In this document: piece by piece, positions 33,786 to 46,256 of the stretch
How the letters are laid out: each line of letters opens with the position of its first letter
How positions within the stretch are numbered: position 1 is the first letter of the stretch
Assembly: GCF_027943255.1 (NCBI RefSeq)
Contig: NC_072896.1
Location: forward strand, 34,746,501 to 34,810,500
DNA length: 64,000 nucleotides
Source: Anastrepha obliqua
Lineage: Eukaryota > Arthropoda > Insecta > Diptera > Tephritidae
Reading direction: 5' to 3'
Translations under genes and position numbers: made by a program
Notes under the pieces: model-generated
What the model was told of the DNA's origin: nothing
Databases searched by the model: none
The model's input: the letters and a program-made list of their open reading frames with translations, nothing else

Positions 33786-34485
33786 AAAAAAAAAAACAAA
33801 CGAGTTAAGGTACAAATCTGAAAAGAAATTCAAGTTGACGCGAGACTCTTCCTATAAAAATAGCAGTCCTTCTGGGACCATCGCCATTTTTGGATATTTT
33901 TGACTATAGAGACTTTATGGATGCGACTTTTTTAACTTTTAACTTTTATCACCTCGATCAATATTCTTCCCTTTCAGAGTGAGGTATCAGTACTGCTATG
34001 TAAAGGAGAAAATAGTAGTGCCATTACACCTTCGACCTTAAACCTTTACTATTTTAAAATCTGAGCACATTTTTACTTTAGCATAGCAATTTTTTAATAA
34101 CTTCCTAAGAAACTTAGTGTTTCTGAGTGAAACGAATTTGCTGGTATCCACTTCGTGTACATTTTCTGGTCATTTTACGTTTACTTTTTTTAACAACTCG
34201 CTAAATTTCTTACTTTTTGCATAACTTTTAAATATAAAACACACAATGGCAGAAAGTGGGTTAATGGGTAGGCATATCATATGTTTACATACACATAAGC
34301 ACATAACATATGTTGGCGGATGCAAATGGGTATTTATGGTGTGGTCGGTAGCCCAGCACTTAATTGCCTAATGTATTAAATATATGCAGACGAGTGTAAG
34401 CTAAATGTATATGTATTTGGATATATGCGTATGGAAGTAAATATTTACACCAAAATTTTCAGTGATGAATATATGTGCCAAGTAT
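33786..34485. other. No recognisable gene
   Basis: No coding motif seen. The right side grades into TATG-type repeats. Confidence 0.45.
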
Positions 34486-34651
34486 GTTATGTATACTATG
34501 TAACCTATGTGTGGTATTCATGCTATGTTTGCTATGTATGTTATGTTCGCTAGGTTATGCATGCTAGGTTTATGCATGCTATGTATGTTTTATGTGTTAT
34601 GTATGCTATATTTGCCATGTGTGTTATGTGTGATTTGTACGCTATGTGTTT
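34486..34651. repeat. Degenerate TATGTATGC/ACAY repeats (left flank of LINE)
   Basis: Imperfect repeats of the TATGCTATGTATGTTATG kind. On the other strand these are CATA/ACAY-like. The same repeats resume at 36487 beyond the LINE. Confidence 0.8.
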
Positions 34652-34938
34652 TTTTTTTATGAGGAGGGAGCATCGAAAGCCTTACCCCGTCAGTGTGGGA
34701 CTTTAACCCGAACTAAACCTCCTACCGTCAAAGTGCGGAGTGCGTCAAGTATTTCGTCGGAAGCGGTTTGAGCGTTGCACTCAACGTCAGTTACGGTTCT
34801 GATGCAAAATGTCACAAGCTGTATCTGCCTATTACCACCACGAATTAAGTCATATCTGAAGAGAATCACCCCTTTCGGATCTAAACAGCAGCAGCACCCG
34901 CAGCTTCATACTGCACACTTGTCATTTGCGTTACTGGC

Positions 34939-35070
34939 TCATGACGCCTCATGCCTGTTTTTATACTGCTCGCTAAGTATAGCAACATCGATGCCCAGCT
35001 CGTATACCGTTTGGGTAAGCAGGCTTTGCGCTGTTTCGCAGTGGTTGAGGTTAAGTTGCAATACCTTCAT
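34939..35070 (-). pseudogene. LINE ORF2 start (endonuclease N-terminus)
   Basis: ATG at 35070 overlaps the ORF1 stop in ATGA, the layout seen in R1-clade elements. The 43 residues begin MKVLQLNLNHCETAQSLLTQ and continue TVYELGIDVAILSEQY, the first strand and helix of an apurinic-type endonuclease with the N-x-NHCE signature. TGA at 34941-34939 ends the frame. What follows (34650-34935) encodes a different, short segment ending in ILDALRTLTVGGLVRV, probably the far end of ORF2 joined by deletion. Confidence 0.82.
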
Positions 35071-36232
35071 GCTTTCCTCTGTTGGGCTGCTCTCTGGAAT
35101 GCGGGGCATGTTCGCCCTCCCGACACATGCTTAGTGTCACCTTCGCCGTGCTGTAGGCATAGCGCGCAGCCCGGCGTATTTACGCAGTTTTTAGCCTTAT
35201 GGTCTCGCCCTCCACATCTGAGGCACTGAGAAGTGCGGTCATCTTCGCTCTTGCAGTTCCTTACCAGATGGCCAAAATTGTGGTATTTGTAGCACCTTGT
35301 TATAGCTGCCTTTTCTCTGATACGGTAGTAAACGCAGCCAATACGTATTTTGGGTAGACTTATCAGTTTTTATGCGGACGCCGATGGTAGGCTAATGGTG
35401 TATGTGTGCGTGCCACCGTAGGCTGTGTACATTGCTCGAGCGACCGATAGCGCAACTTTTCCGTCAGGGAGGTTATTTTTTATCGCCTCTAACACTTCTT
35501 CTCTGGACGTCACTTCATCAATATTATCAGGACCAATGCGTCAGGATTCGTTGGTATTTTTTGCATGGCTTTGGTCTTACGTTTGACCACTGTTGAACAG
35601 CATTCACGTGATTGGGTGCCCTCCACGCCTAGGGACGCATTCATGTATACTGCTGCAACGTTTTGTTTCTTAACAGGAACCACCTCTTTCGGTTGGTTGG
35701 AGTAGTGTTGTTGCTCTTTGGGCCTGGCCTCTATTGGATTCCTCTCGGCGATTCTAAGCGGATGCACTTTGCTATTTGCTGCGGCGAATTGAGCCCATCC
35801 CGCCCGCTATTGGCAGCCGTGCGGGCTCGCTTTGCTTGCTTTTTGCGATCGTTCTCCATTTTGTCGGTTTGTGTGCTTAGATTGGCGCGCACAGTGGGTG
35901 GCTTAGATATGCTGTGCATGTCTAATGCTTTCTGATGCGGCCTCTCTATTGCACTCACTCTTTTATTTTTTCTCCCATCACACATAGCGTCTCCCCGTCT
36001 GATTCTCGCTTTGTTGTTGCTCCCTTTCCTCTTCCTTCTGCTGTTGCGTGTCGCTTTTTTCTATGTTTGAAGTTTTATGCTCGCATTGGTGCTTTTCATC
36101 GCGCTCTTGCTCAGGAGTGAGTATTTGTTTTCTCACAGGTAAGCGAGCGATTTTTGCTCGTCTCAGAAAAGCATTGATCGTATCGCTCTTTTCCTTCGAT
36201 TCTGCGTATATGCCCGGAGACTCATTCGGCAT
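35067..36232 (-). pseudogene. LINE ORF1 (Gag-like) with zinc knuckles, frameshifted
   Basis: The likely start is at or above 36232 (MPNESPGIYAESKEKSDTIN). The N-terminal half is rich in charged residues and Gln (QQQKEEEREQQQSENQ). At least two frameshifts follow, near 35985 and 35770. The C-terminal part is open and carries CCHC knuckles: CYKYHNFGHLVRNC, in which the second Cys is replaced by Tyr, then an intact CLRCGGRDHKAKNC, and a third, CALC...HVSGGRTC. The frame ends CPAFQRAAQQRKA with TGA at 35069-35067. ORF1 proteins of R1-clade LINEs bind the element RNA. It is non-functional here because of the frameshifts. Confidence 0.85.
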
Positions 36233-36486
36233 GTTGTTGGGTGGTTTGCTTATACCTGTGGAAGTCAGATGTCATTCACCTCTCAGATGTGTGAGCAGAT
36301 GTACAGATGGTAATCAGCTATTCTTTCTCTTCCCACCAACAGGTTGCACCGTTCGCTAAACAATTTGCCGTTGTCTGAGCAGATGTGCTAATATTAAGCA
36401 ACTGTTCTCTCACCGTTTGCTTAAAAATTTCTCAATTTTTTCTTGTTTGTTTTTTTTATTTTTAATAATTTTTTATTTTTTGTTGT

Positions 36487-36660
36487 ATTTTTTATGTATT
36501 CTATGTATGTTATGTGTGTTATGTTATCTACGCTTGTTATGAATGCTATGTATGTTATGCATGCTATATCTGTATTATGAGTTATGCGTGCTATGTATGT
36601 TATATAAGCTACGTGTGTCATGTACGTTATGTACGCCATGTATTCCATTTCATATAAATG
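36487..36660. repeat. Degenerate TATGTATGC/ACAY repeats (right flank of LINE)
   Basis: Same kind of repeat as 34486-34651: CTATGTATGTTATGTGTG and variants. Together the two blocks look like one array split by the LINE. Confidence 0.8.
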
Positions 36661-37060
36661 AATAGTTATAAACAAACAGTTCCCCATTAGCCTACAAGCG
36701 GAAGTGGCCAATTGCCTGCCCACTCTTACCCAAATTAATGTGCCTCCTGGGACGCATTAATCAGTGAGAGTGCTTGTTATTGAATGGAGCACACGACCAT
36801 ACATATGTACATATTGTGTGTTTATAATATTGATTGAAAGTGAAAGTGTAAGATTTGGTTCTTTTCCTTAAAAGCCAAAGTTCTTTGAGGGAAATTACAA
36901 TTTTTTCTTGCATGAAGTGCAATTGTTTTCTTAAATTAATGTCTCTAAAACCAAATTTAGTAGAAGGTACATATGAAAGTGGTCTACGTCGAAATTATAA
37001 AAAAATTAGTTTATCAGTTATTTTACACCGCATTATTTTAAACTAAATTTATTCAATGTA
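36661..37060. other. No recognisable gene
   Basis: No gene or repeat identified. Confidence 0.45.
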
Positions 37061-37328
37061 CAAGGTGACGTCCAGTGGACTGGTCCGCGGCCAAAACCAT
37101 TACCGGCGGCGGGTGCTGCCTCCTGGTGGTGGTGGTCAAATTCTCGTATCAACGGTCGACCAATAAACCCTGTCATTTTGGGAGTTTATAAATTGCTCAA
37201 TTTGAAAAATTTTCTCATCAGAAAACACAATGTTCGGAAATTGACCGCTTTCGACCAAACGCAGCAACTCCTTCGCTCTCTCATGTCTGACTTGAAGTTG
37301 GTTACACTTCGAGTGCCCGACCCTGTAA
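37061..37328 (-). mobile_element. Short deleted copy of the 2452-3666 Tc1/mariner family
   Basis: The minus strand starts with the same terminal repeat (GGGCACTCGAAGTGTAACCA), then jumps directly to transposase codons: HERAKELLRLVESGQFPNIV and FSDEKIFQIEQFINSQNDRV. The first catalytic motif FSDEK is intact here, unlike the longer copy. The frame breaks at STVDTRI, with further family sequence to about 37061. The left terminal repeat is not seen. About 1 kb is deleted. Confidence 0.83.
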
Positions 37329-37329
37329 T

Positions 37330-40098
37330 CATACACTTATACTTTGTAGTTAAGCCTCTAAAGTAAATCTAAAGGTCTAGTATTCACAGCGTCGGATAAT
37401 GAGTTCCACACTCTATCAACGTTAAAGAATAATAATCTAGATGATGCTAGACATTTAAATGTTTGAACATTCAAACTCTTGTTTCTGCGAGACTTTGCTG
37501 GTATGAACTTCTGTAACAGATAGGCAGGTAACTAGGTTCCCAGACTAGTCCTAGATATTCATTGTTTTACAACTTAGCTCGAAAAAATAGCATAAATATT
37601 ATTTGAGTCTGGAAAATATCGGAATGGAAAAATCGAAGGCAAATAATTTCGTGATTTGTAATTTTTTAGGAAGCATGTGAAACGAACTCAGATAAATACA
37701 TTTTTAATAGCAAACTCAAATAATCCCGGGATATCAGTATTTTTTCAGCCGCTTTGGGATCACTATTATGTGAACCAGAACTTGCTCACACCAAAGGTCA
37801 AGTTACAGGTTTCATATGCTCCTTTTTCGCTTATGTTGATTTATTCGGTGCTGAATCTTCCCATTTATATCCATAGATTCGCAACTCGCTAGACGGGCTT
37901 AAAGTGTGCGGTAACAGCTATGATCACCGATTAGCTTTTTTAATAAGAGTGCGCTGCTCCGTGGGAACAAAATAGGGGAACTAGTAAAGTAAGAGTTTTA
38001 TTTGAAGGTAATTTAAAGCGAAACTAAATGCGATTAGACCAACGCTATCAGTTCACATCTGCAGCCTGCTGAGCTGTTGCAATTTTCCAGTATTCTATAC
38101 AAATATTTTAGGCAGCTTAAGTATAAAAAACCATGCAAGCATTTTCTACAGCTCACAAATGTGTTTGCTAATAAATTTTATAGACTCCTATTCACTTTGA
38201 GAACCCATAAAGTGCAATCAATAAAATACTATGTTGGCAAAAGTCACTTACTAACTTCTAACTTAAGCATAGCTAGACATCCGGTGTAAAATCAACAAAC
38301 ATATGCAAGTGCAACTACATACATAGGTATACTCCATAATATCCACTAGGATAAACTACTACAACTATAACTCAGCCTCGAATCGAATCATCCTATTAAG
38401 TCATGCATGATTTGACCGGCAATAGAATCGCTGAACCGTTACACGATGGTCAAGCATCATTGAATGGGCACTAAAATAGGCGAACTACACTAAAACATGC
38501 CTGTGAATAGCACTAATACAAACACATGCACACACAAGGATATATATGGATATTTGCATACTGGGCCACTTACAAAGCGAAGCGATAGCCATTAGGTGTG
38601 TAGTTATGAGGTTTAGTTCGCTCTTTGCATTACAGATAACAACAGAAGTACTGAAATCGTGAAATCCTGTGAATATCAGGAAGTAATGCAATAATGTGTA
38701 TGGAAGAGTACGAAATCTATGAGTTTGTGTAAATGCCTCTAGTGCAGTATGGCTGGAGTAGCATTGAAGTGAAAGTTGAGTTGATTTTTTATAGGATTTA
38801 TTGAATTCCAGCAGTGAATTGTAGAGCGGAGTATGTACAATAAAAAACATAAATTGCTTGGAACTTTAGTGGAAACTGAATATTTAAAAATTTGCAATAA
38901 AATGTGTGTGTAAAAAATATAAAATAGTATCTTAAATACCACAAAATGGTTTAAAATGAAAACTTTGTATAAAATATTAAGAATTCTTACTTTTGAGGTT
39001 AAACTTTCATATACACCATAAATAAAAAAATGTATGGAATATCTCTTCTGTGGAAGAATCATAGAGGCATTTGCAAGGAAAACACAAACAAAATCATAAC
39101 AAATTAAATATTTTATTTTTTCTGGGCAGAATTTGAAGCTAATTTTAATTAAAAGTTATCATTAGCATAATCATATCATAATTAAGAGTCAGCATCATCA
39201 CCCGCAATTACTTTTAATTTATTCATTTACCTAATAAATTTAGTGCCTAACAAATATTTTTTCCGACTGTAATAATTTAAATTGAATGTTTAATTGAAAG
39301 TCTCTGATGCATGTGAACCCCTAAATCTTACTAAATTCAATATATTAAATTTCATTTTAGAAATTTAAATTTCATAGGTTCTTATGCATGAAAAAATGTT
39401 TACACTAAGGGCGGTCCGGTATTGAAATGGAGCAAAAAAAGGGATGTGTAAAGTATTGACTAAACCGTTTTTTATTGAAAGCCTAGAGCGTTTATGTATA
39501 GAATGTAGAAAATGGCATTAATGGGAGGTCGATAATTGCCCGAAATCGAGTTGCTATATTTTCTATAGCTCTGACATAAACCTGGAAGAATAGAAATTCC
39601 TCAAGAAAATGAGAGACAGAGAAAACTATATCCTCAAATTTCTCATAATTTTTTTATCATTTGTAGTACCTTGCCGTGGGGATTAGGGATTGATAACTGA
39701 GTAATAAGCAACAGAATTGACTGAACAAAATCAAAATGGCATGACCGTCATAGCCTGTCAGCATGGAAATTTTACTGTAAAAACTTAATAATATTTCTAT
39801 ATAATTCCGATAGCAGAATTTCGCAACGATATCATGTTTCCAATACTCAAATAAATCTTCAAGATTTACCAATCTCCTTTTAACTATAAGAATTTTCATC
39901 TTTTCTTATCTATGGAGTAATTTTCAGAATATAATTTATATAGAAAACTTTAACCCTCTAACTGCCCTGTAATGAAATTTCATAAAATATTTTTCACAGC
40001 AAGATAGAAAAGAGCATTTCAGCTTGACGTAATCCACTACAAAAATGATACTATGAACCCCTGAAGTCATGAACTACATTTAAAATCCATATACATAT
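37330..40098. other. No recognisable gene
   Basis: About 2.8 kb with small open frames but no motif I know. TTAACCCTCTAACTGCCC at 39952 resembles one end of a TTAA-type element without a visible partner. Confidence 0.45.
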
Positions 40099-40990
40099 AC
40101 AGGGTGTCCCATATAGTGTTTTTTAATCATATGATATTTTGACATTGACAGCTTTTTCTAGCTGGAAATCTTGACAGGAAGTCCGCGGAACGAAATTAAT
40201 CGCTTTACGCTTGGACAACGTTGGGTTGAATTGCAAACTTTTTCCCAGAGCCAGAATTGTGTTGCCGACACAGTCCGTATACTGAAAAGAAGATTTGGCC
40301 GAAATAAGGCGTCCGTGATCGCAAGTTGTTGTAAAAAGCTTGGAAGAGTGGTATGCTGGACACTCACGGATGATAATGTGGTTGCCGTAGTCGAATGTGT
40401 GCGACTCAGTCCTGGTACGTCAACTAGCCATCTCGTCAATCTCAGCAAGTGAATATTTCATGGACCATTCTAATGCAAATATTGCACAAGGACTTCGCTT
40501 ACAAGAACGAATTCACTCCGTAATTGAAAGCACATGACTATTCGCTCCATATTACTTTCCAGTTTGGGCCTTAGAGCTCCTCGAAGTCGAGCCCCTCATT
40601 GAAAAATTGAATCGATGAATTCTCAGAGAAATAATAAACGATCTCGAAAACATAGATTTAAATGATTTTTTGTTTCTGCTGGATAGCGCACCGAGCCACA
40701 TAGCCTATGCTATAATCAATATTTTACGCGCCAAGTTCGGTAATGGTGCGATAGGCCGTTTTGGCGATGTCAACGATTTAACGCAGCAATATTTTTCTTT
40801 AAAAGATGCCTTGAAATACCGATGCTTTGCGAACAAATTTTTAACTTTACAGTTTCTTAAAACGAATATCGAGCAAGCTTTGATCATAAATAAAATTAAA
40901 TTCCATAAATAACTCGACTGTTTGCTCTTCGAATAAACTAATTAATAGTGAAAAAACTACTAGAGGTAGGTCACCTACCCTCTACATAAC
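40099..40990 (+). pseudogene. Mariner-like (DD41D-related) transposase relic
   Basis: ACAGGGTGTCCCATATAGTG at 40099 looks like a terminal repeat. The first open segment (RFTLGQRWVELQTFSQSQNC, then DTVRILKRRFGRNKASVIA and TLTDDNVVAVVECVR) is the N-terminal DUF4817-like helix-turn-helix region of DD41D-type transposases. The middle is degraded, with the first catalytic motif not visible. The last segment (40670-40912) has LLDSAPSHIAYAIINILRAK, the second Asp motif in changed form, then IGRFGDVNDLTQQ, where the third Asp motif has been lost, and LKTNIEQAL. Very old copy. Confidence 0.7.
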
Positions 40991-41199
40991 CTTAATTTAA
41001 AAAAGACAACCTCCCGCTCTTCACCAGTTACCTCTCAAGCGTTTATGCAACTCTATTATTTTTCAAAGTGTCCTGCCTGAAAATAGCCACCGAACAATTT
41101 TACCACGCTTTCATGTGTATCTGAAGTAGAAGGAATTTCGCATTCGAGTTATAGGGAACGTAGCTATGAGACAGATAGTAAAATATTACGTAATTCGCA

Positions 41200-42985
41200 T
41201 AACGTTTTCGGATTTTGTTCTTAACCAAATATTTTTAAAAAGTATATTTTATCTAAACATTAAAAAATTATAAAAGTATTGAAAATAACCGAAACTTTTC
41301 TGGAAAAAAATTAAATTCTAGGAGCAAAAAAAAATTGAAAAAAAAAATACTAAAAGCATATTCTTTCCTAAAAATGAACAGCAAAGTATTGTAAAAATGT
41401 TGAAAAGAACCGACATTTTTTTTTGAAAAAGTTATCCTAAAAAGTTAAAAAAAATTATAAAAATGTTGAAAAAACCAAAGAACCTGCAACCGCAAAAATT
41501 TCAAAAAAAAAAATCTTGAATAAAATATTTCTTGAATGTAGGTATATTTTATTCAAACATTAAAAAATTATAAAAATATTGAAAATAACCGAAATTTTTC
41601 TTGAAAAAAAATTAAATTCTGGGAGCAAAAGAAAAATTGAAAAAAAAATTCTAAAAGCATATTTTTCCTAAAACTAAACAAAAAAGTATTGTAAAAATTT
41701 TGAAAAGAACCGAAATTTTTTTTTGAAAAAGTTATCCTAAAAAGTTAAAAAAAAATTATTAAAATTTTTAAAAAACCAAATAACTTGCAACCCCAAAAAT
41801 TAGAAGAAAAAAAATCTTGAATAAAATACTTTTTAAATGTATATTTTATCATAAAAAATGAAAATAAAACAAAAATATTGTAAAGAACTACTAATACACC
41901 ACTGTTGAAAAAACCTAAAAATTACAGAAAAAAAAATTGTTTGAAAAAAAATAATTTTTAAAGGTATATTTTATCCTACAAAGTTAAAAAACAAAAAATT
42001 ATAAAAATGTAATATAAAAAAAGTGCTGCCGATATTTCGCTTTAAAACCCAAATATAAAAAAAATCGTTTGAAATATATTAATATTTTTAGAAATATAAA
42101 TATTTTATCATAAAAAATTTAAATAACTACAGTATAAAAATGTTGAAAAGAACTGATGATATTTCACTTCAGAAACTCGGAATTTTTTATTCTTTTTGTT
42201 TTGTTTTTTTAAATGTATATTTCATCCTAAAAAATAAAAAAATTAAAATAAAAACACTATAAGAATGTTGAAAAGAAACGCAATTTTGTTGAAAAAAAAA
42301 TTTATTCTAAAAGTAAAAAAAAAATTTTTAAAAGGATAATTTTTTCTAAAAATTAACAAACAAATATTGTAAAAATGTTGAAAGGAACCCAAATTTATTT
42401 TGAAATACTATCGTAAAAAGTTAAAAATAATTAAGAAAATGTTGAAAAAAAATATAAAATATAAATATATATAAAATATATTTTTTTAAAGTAACCTAAA
42501 AAATTTAAAAAATTTCAAGCAATTCTGAAAAGAACCTATCATATTTCTCTTTAACGACCACAAAAATTTTGAAAAAGAAAATTAGTGTGAAAAAAAAAAT
42601 TGTTAAAAGTATATTATATCGTACAAACTTACAAAAATTGTTACAAATGATGAAAAAAGCGGACGATTTTTCACTTTAAAAAACGCAAAAAAGGAAAAAA
42701 CACTCCATTTAAAAATTTTTTTTTTAAGTGTATTTTATCATAAAAATAAATTAAAAAATTAAAATTCAAAAATGTTGTAAAGAACTGGCGATACTTTACA
42801 TGAAAAACCCGCAAAACTTTATTTTTTTAATATTTCTTTGAATGTACGTTTTATCGTAAAAAATTAATTAAAAAAATTATAAAATGTTGAAGAGAACCGC
42901 CGATATTTTACACTAAAAAATTCAACATAAAACTTTGTGCCAACGAATAAATCTCAAAATTAATAAATATTTATCAAAACTTGTT
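41200..42985. repeat. AT-rich satellite-like block
   Basis: Repeated modules of about 130-300 bp built around TATATTTTATC, TAAAAATGTTGAAAAGAAC and CGATATTTCACTTTAAAA. For instance, GAAAATAACCGAAA followed by TTAAATTCT(A/G)GGAGCAAAA occurs at 41281 and again at 41580, a 300-bp spacing. It ends with GAATAAATCTCAAAATTAAT (42944-42963), a motif shared with blocks at 58233, 60258 and 61700. No gene. Confidence 0.75.
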
Positions 42986-44390
42986 CAGTTTCCATCTCAC
43001 TACGAGAGTTGCTACGTGGCTTAGCAATGGAAAAATGAACTTTGATCCCAGAAAATGGTTTACCTGTTTTTTTCCAAAATATTCTCTATGATTTTCTATA
43101 CACCTCTTTTTCTATTACTACTTTTTCTACGTATTGTTGTAATGAAAGGATTTAGCAATGCGACCTGAAAGATTTAATGTGTTCGCCTTTGCATTCCTTT
43201 GCACCAATTTTCGAACCACTTTGTCCAGTTGGAAACGCGAGTTTAAATTGTATGAGAACCAATGTGAGTACAACTTTTTTACCGCAAGGTGATCATGAAA
43301 AATATTATTGTTGCTCGTCATACTAATGCTCAAAGATGCCTCGATCCAACGGTATGCGACATGCTAATCTTGTGTAATCATTACGCCCACAGAATCGGTA
43401 TTTTCTGGCACAACAACTGATTTTGGACGACTTCGCAGGAACTCGTTTGTAAGTGAATAGAATTTTTTCTATTCCACAAGAAAATTTGTCCTACCAGTTT
43501 TTTGTGGTGCTAAATATTATTGTTGCTCGCCGTTTACCCATGAATTCTTATCTTATTAGTCCAAGCCGAAACTTGTGAAAAATATTCACACAAAAATGTT
43601 TACGACTAAATTTTTTTGTCGCGATAAATTTCACTTTAAACAATGCTCACAAATCAAATATTTCAAGCTTTCCAATTAAAACGTCAGCTGGCACCTGACA
43701 AAATCAGAAGTAGTCAAGGTTAGAAAGATATATAGCAACCCTCGTATACTTAGGCCTGCATATAAGTCAATTTTTTGAAGAATTAACGACAATGTCCAAA
43801 ATACTTGGATCACTTGACATTCAATCGCATTTATAGCACTTTTTGTGACCAAAATTTAAGAACTTTGAACGACTAAAAAAATGTAGACATTCTCCCCTTC
43901 AACTTTTTTCAATGAAAAAGTATAAATTTGCTTGGCTGTGTAATTTGTATATTTCTTTGCAATAAGGATTGAACTCACAACTCCTACAGCGCCACGCAAT
44001 CAACTGCGTCATAAAGTTGTATACAAATATTTTTCTTTTAGGGTAAATTCAAAGAGTACGACAAGCAAAACAACAAATTCATGCGTATACATTTTCTCTT
44101 CTTCTCAAACACGCAAAAGCAAATTCTAGGCTGATATACTCAAGAGCGGCGAAATCAACAGGTGACTTGAAAGCGAGTTTTTTAACACTATTTGGTGAAG
44201 TGATGACTTGCGAAAGTTCTGTGTTGTCGGAATTGCTTAAAGTACAGGTTGCGTATGATAGTTGAGGACAACTTGAGAGTAAGCTAATTGGCCTTTATTT
44301 TGAACAAAATTCAACGATTATTCATCACCTTACTATTATTTTTTAATTGATATTGTTATTTTATATATATAAAAGGTTTTCCAATAGCAA
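42986..44390. other. No recognisable gene
   Basis: No coding motif recognised. GTCCAAAATACTTGGATCAC at 43795 is a repeat word also seen, diverged, at 22912 and 61806. Confidence 0.45.
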
Positions 44391-44925
44391 ATGTTATTTG
44401 GAATAGGATTGGGCTATTTAGAGATGATTAATGATTTTTTATGGCCGGAATTGGATGGTATTGATCTGGACAAGGTTTATTTTTAACAAGACGGTGCTAC
44501 GTGCCACACAAGCAACGAAAAAATTGATCTTTTACGGGAAAAGTTTCCCCACCGTGTTATCTCTCGAAGAGGTGATCACAATTGGCCACCGAGATCTTGT
44601 GATTTAACACCTTGTGACTTTTTTCTTTGGAGCCACGTGAAAGAGAAGGTCTACGCCAATAGCCCAGGGTCGATTCAAAACCTCAAAGATAGAACTCGTG
44701 AGGCTATCGAGGACATAGGGCAGCCACTTTGCAATTCGGTTATGGCAAATATCATGAAAAGGATATTGTCCTGTAAGCGTGGTCGTGGTGGTCATTTGCC
44801 TGATGTTATTTTCCACTAATACCGGCATACCTTCCTCTTTATAATGAAATAAACATCCGATAATTTATATTAAAAAATAGCATTTTTCTTTACTTTTTTA
44901 GGGCACTATCTTGTGCATTGACCTA
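44391..44925 (+). pseudogene. DD41D mariner transposase C-terminus, 5' truncated
   Basis: The frame begins abruptly with MINDFLWPELDGIDLDKV. A stop replaces the first Gln of the second Asp motif (YF-stop-QDGATCH). The catalytic spacing after it is complete: 41 residues from that Asp to the Asp of LTPCDFFLW. The rest runs VKEKVYANSPGSIQNLKDRT to RGGHLPDVIFH and TAA at 44819. A possible end repeat (GGGCACTATCTTGTGCATTG) lies at 44900-44920. All sequence upstream of the second motif is missing. Confidence 0.85.
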
Positions 44926-46256
44926 CACATGGAAATACCTGCAGTTTAATGATGCCTGGCGGCAAACTGTTCTTATGTAAAGCAGAATTCCACCCGGAGA
45001 TGTTCGATTGTCTGCAAAGAAGCTATGGAAATAGACTTTACCTCTCATTCTATGTTTCATTTTCCTAATTTGTGTCGAACACTGGATTAACCGGGCGCTG
45101 GTCAAAAACAAGCCCACTTGGCTACGGCAGTTGTGCTTTAACTTACTGTGCAAATTAAAAAAAAAAAATTCGGTTTTAAGTTTTTACTTACTTATTTTTT
45201 ATTTAGCTTTCTGTATTACATTTTTATTAAATTTGATAAATAAATTTTTATATTTTCATTTTTCAACCAGATTTCATGAATTTGTCAATCATGTTTTCTT
45301 AATTTAAACAAAAATTTATTTTTCTTAAAAATTAAAAGTTTTTTTCTAATATTTTTTAATTAAAAAAAAAACATATTAAAACAACTTTTTATTCAACAAA
45401 CTAATTTTTTTAATACAAAACTAATCTTTTTATTTTTAAAAGCAAAAAATTTTAATGAAACTTTAGGGAATTTCTTTGGGCCTAAATTCATTTTTATTTA
45501 TATTTAAGTTTTAATCCTACATTTTTATTATTAAATTTGATAAACAATGTTTTTATACCTTTTTAATAACTTTTTTTTATTTTAAAATAAAAATGTTGAT
45601 AATAAAATTTTGATGAAAATTAAAAAAAAAATGTATACACGTTTTTTAAATTTAAAATAAAATTGTATTTTTTCAAAACAAGAAAATCAAAAGAAATTTG
45701 TTCAAATAAAAAAAATTAATAAAGCTTACAAAATATTTCTTCAGTCCTTTTTTTAATTTCTTATCATACATTTTTATTAAATTTTATAAACAAATTTTTT
45801 ATAATTTTGTAATATGTTTTTTGTTCACAATAAAATTTTGTTTTAATTTTTAAATAAAAAGTTTTGATATATACTTTTTTTAATTAAACAAACAAAAATC
45901 TTTTTTCTAAACAAAAACATTAAGATAATTTTCTTTAGATTTCTTTTTTTAATTAAAAAAATTAAATTTTTTTTTTCAACTTTTTTTTAATTAAAGAAAA
46001 ATAGAAATTGAAACAAGTTTTTATTTTAATAGCAAAATGTTTTATTATAATATAAAACTATTTTTATATTTTTAAAATAAAGAAAAATTAATAAAACTTT
46101 AAGGGAATTTCTTGGGGCTTAAATTCTATTTTTAGTTTCTATTTAATTTCTTATCATATATTTGATTTAAATTGATAAACAATGTTTTTATGTCCTTGTA
46201 ATAATTATTTTTTATTTTAAAATAAAAATTTTAATAGCAAAATTTTGGTTAAAATT
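44926..46256. repeat. AT-rich block; no gene
   Basis: From 45140 on, long runs of TTTTAAATAAAAA-type words with repeated AAACTTTAGGGAATTTCTT (about 45460 and 46096) and CTTGTAATAATTATTTTTTA-like modules. Period near 640 bp for that module. The first 200 bp are ordinary sequence without a known motif. Confidence 0.55.

Larger units (their letters stand above)
34652..36486 (-). mobile_element. R1/Waldo-like LINE, internally deleted
   Basis: On the minus strand the order is a possible 5' UTR (above 36232), a Gag-like ORF1, the first 43 codons of ORF2, then a short 3' part and a 3' end at CCTCCTCATAAAAAAAA (34652). Most of ORF2, including the reverse transcriptase, is missing. Both sides are the same degenerate CATA/ACAY repeats, as expected of Waldo-type elements, which are known to insert into ACAY microsatellites. 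The 5' limit is uncertain by about 100 bp. Confidence 0.78.

Noticed and set aside
35402..36359. Plus-strand open frames over the LINE ORF1 region
   Set aside because: The minus strand carries the zinc knuckles and the ORF1/ORF2 overlap, so the plus-strand frames are shadows.
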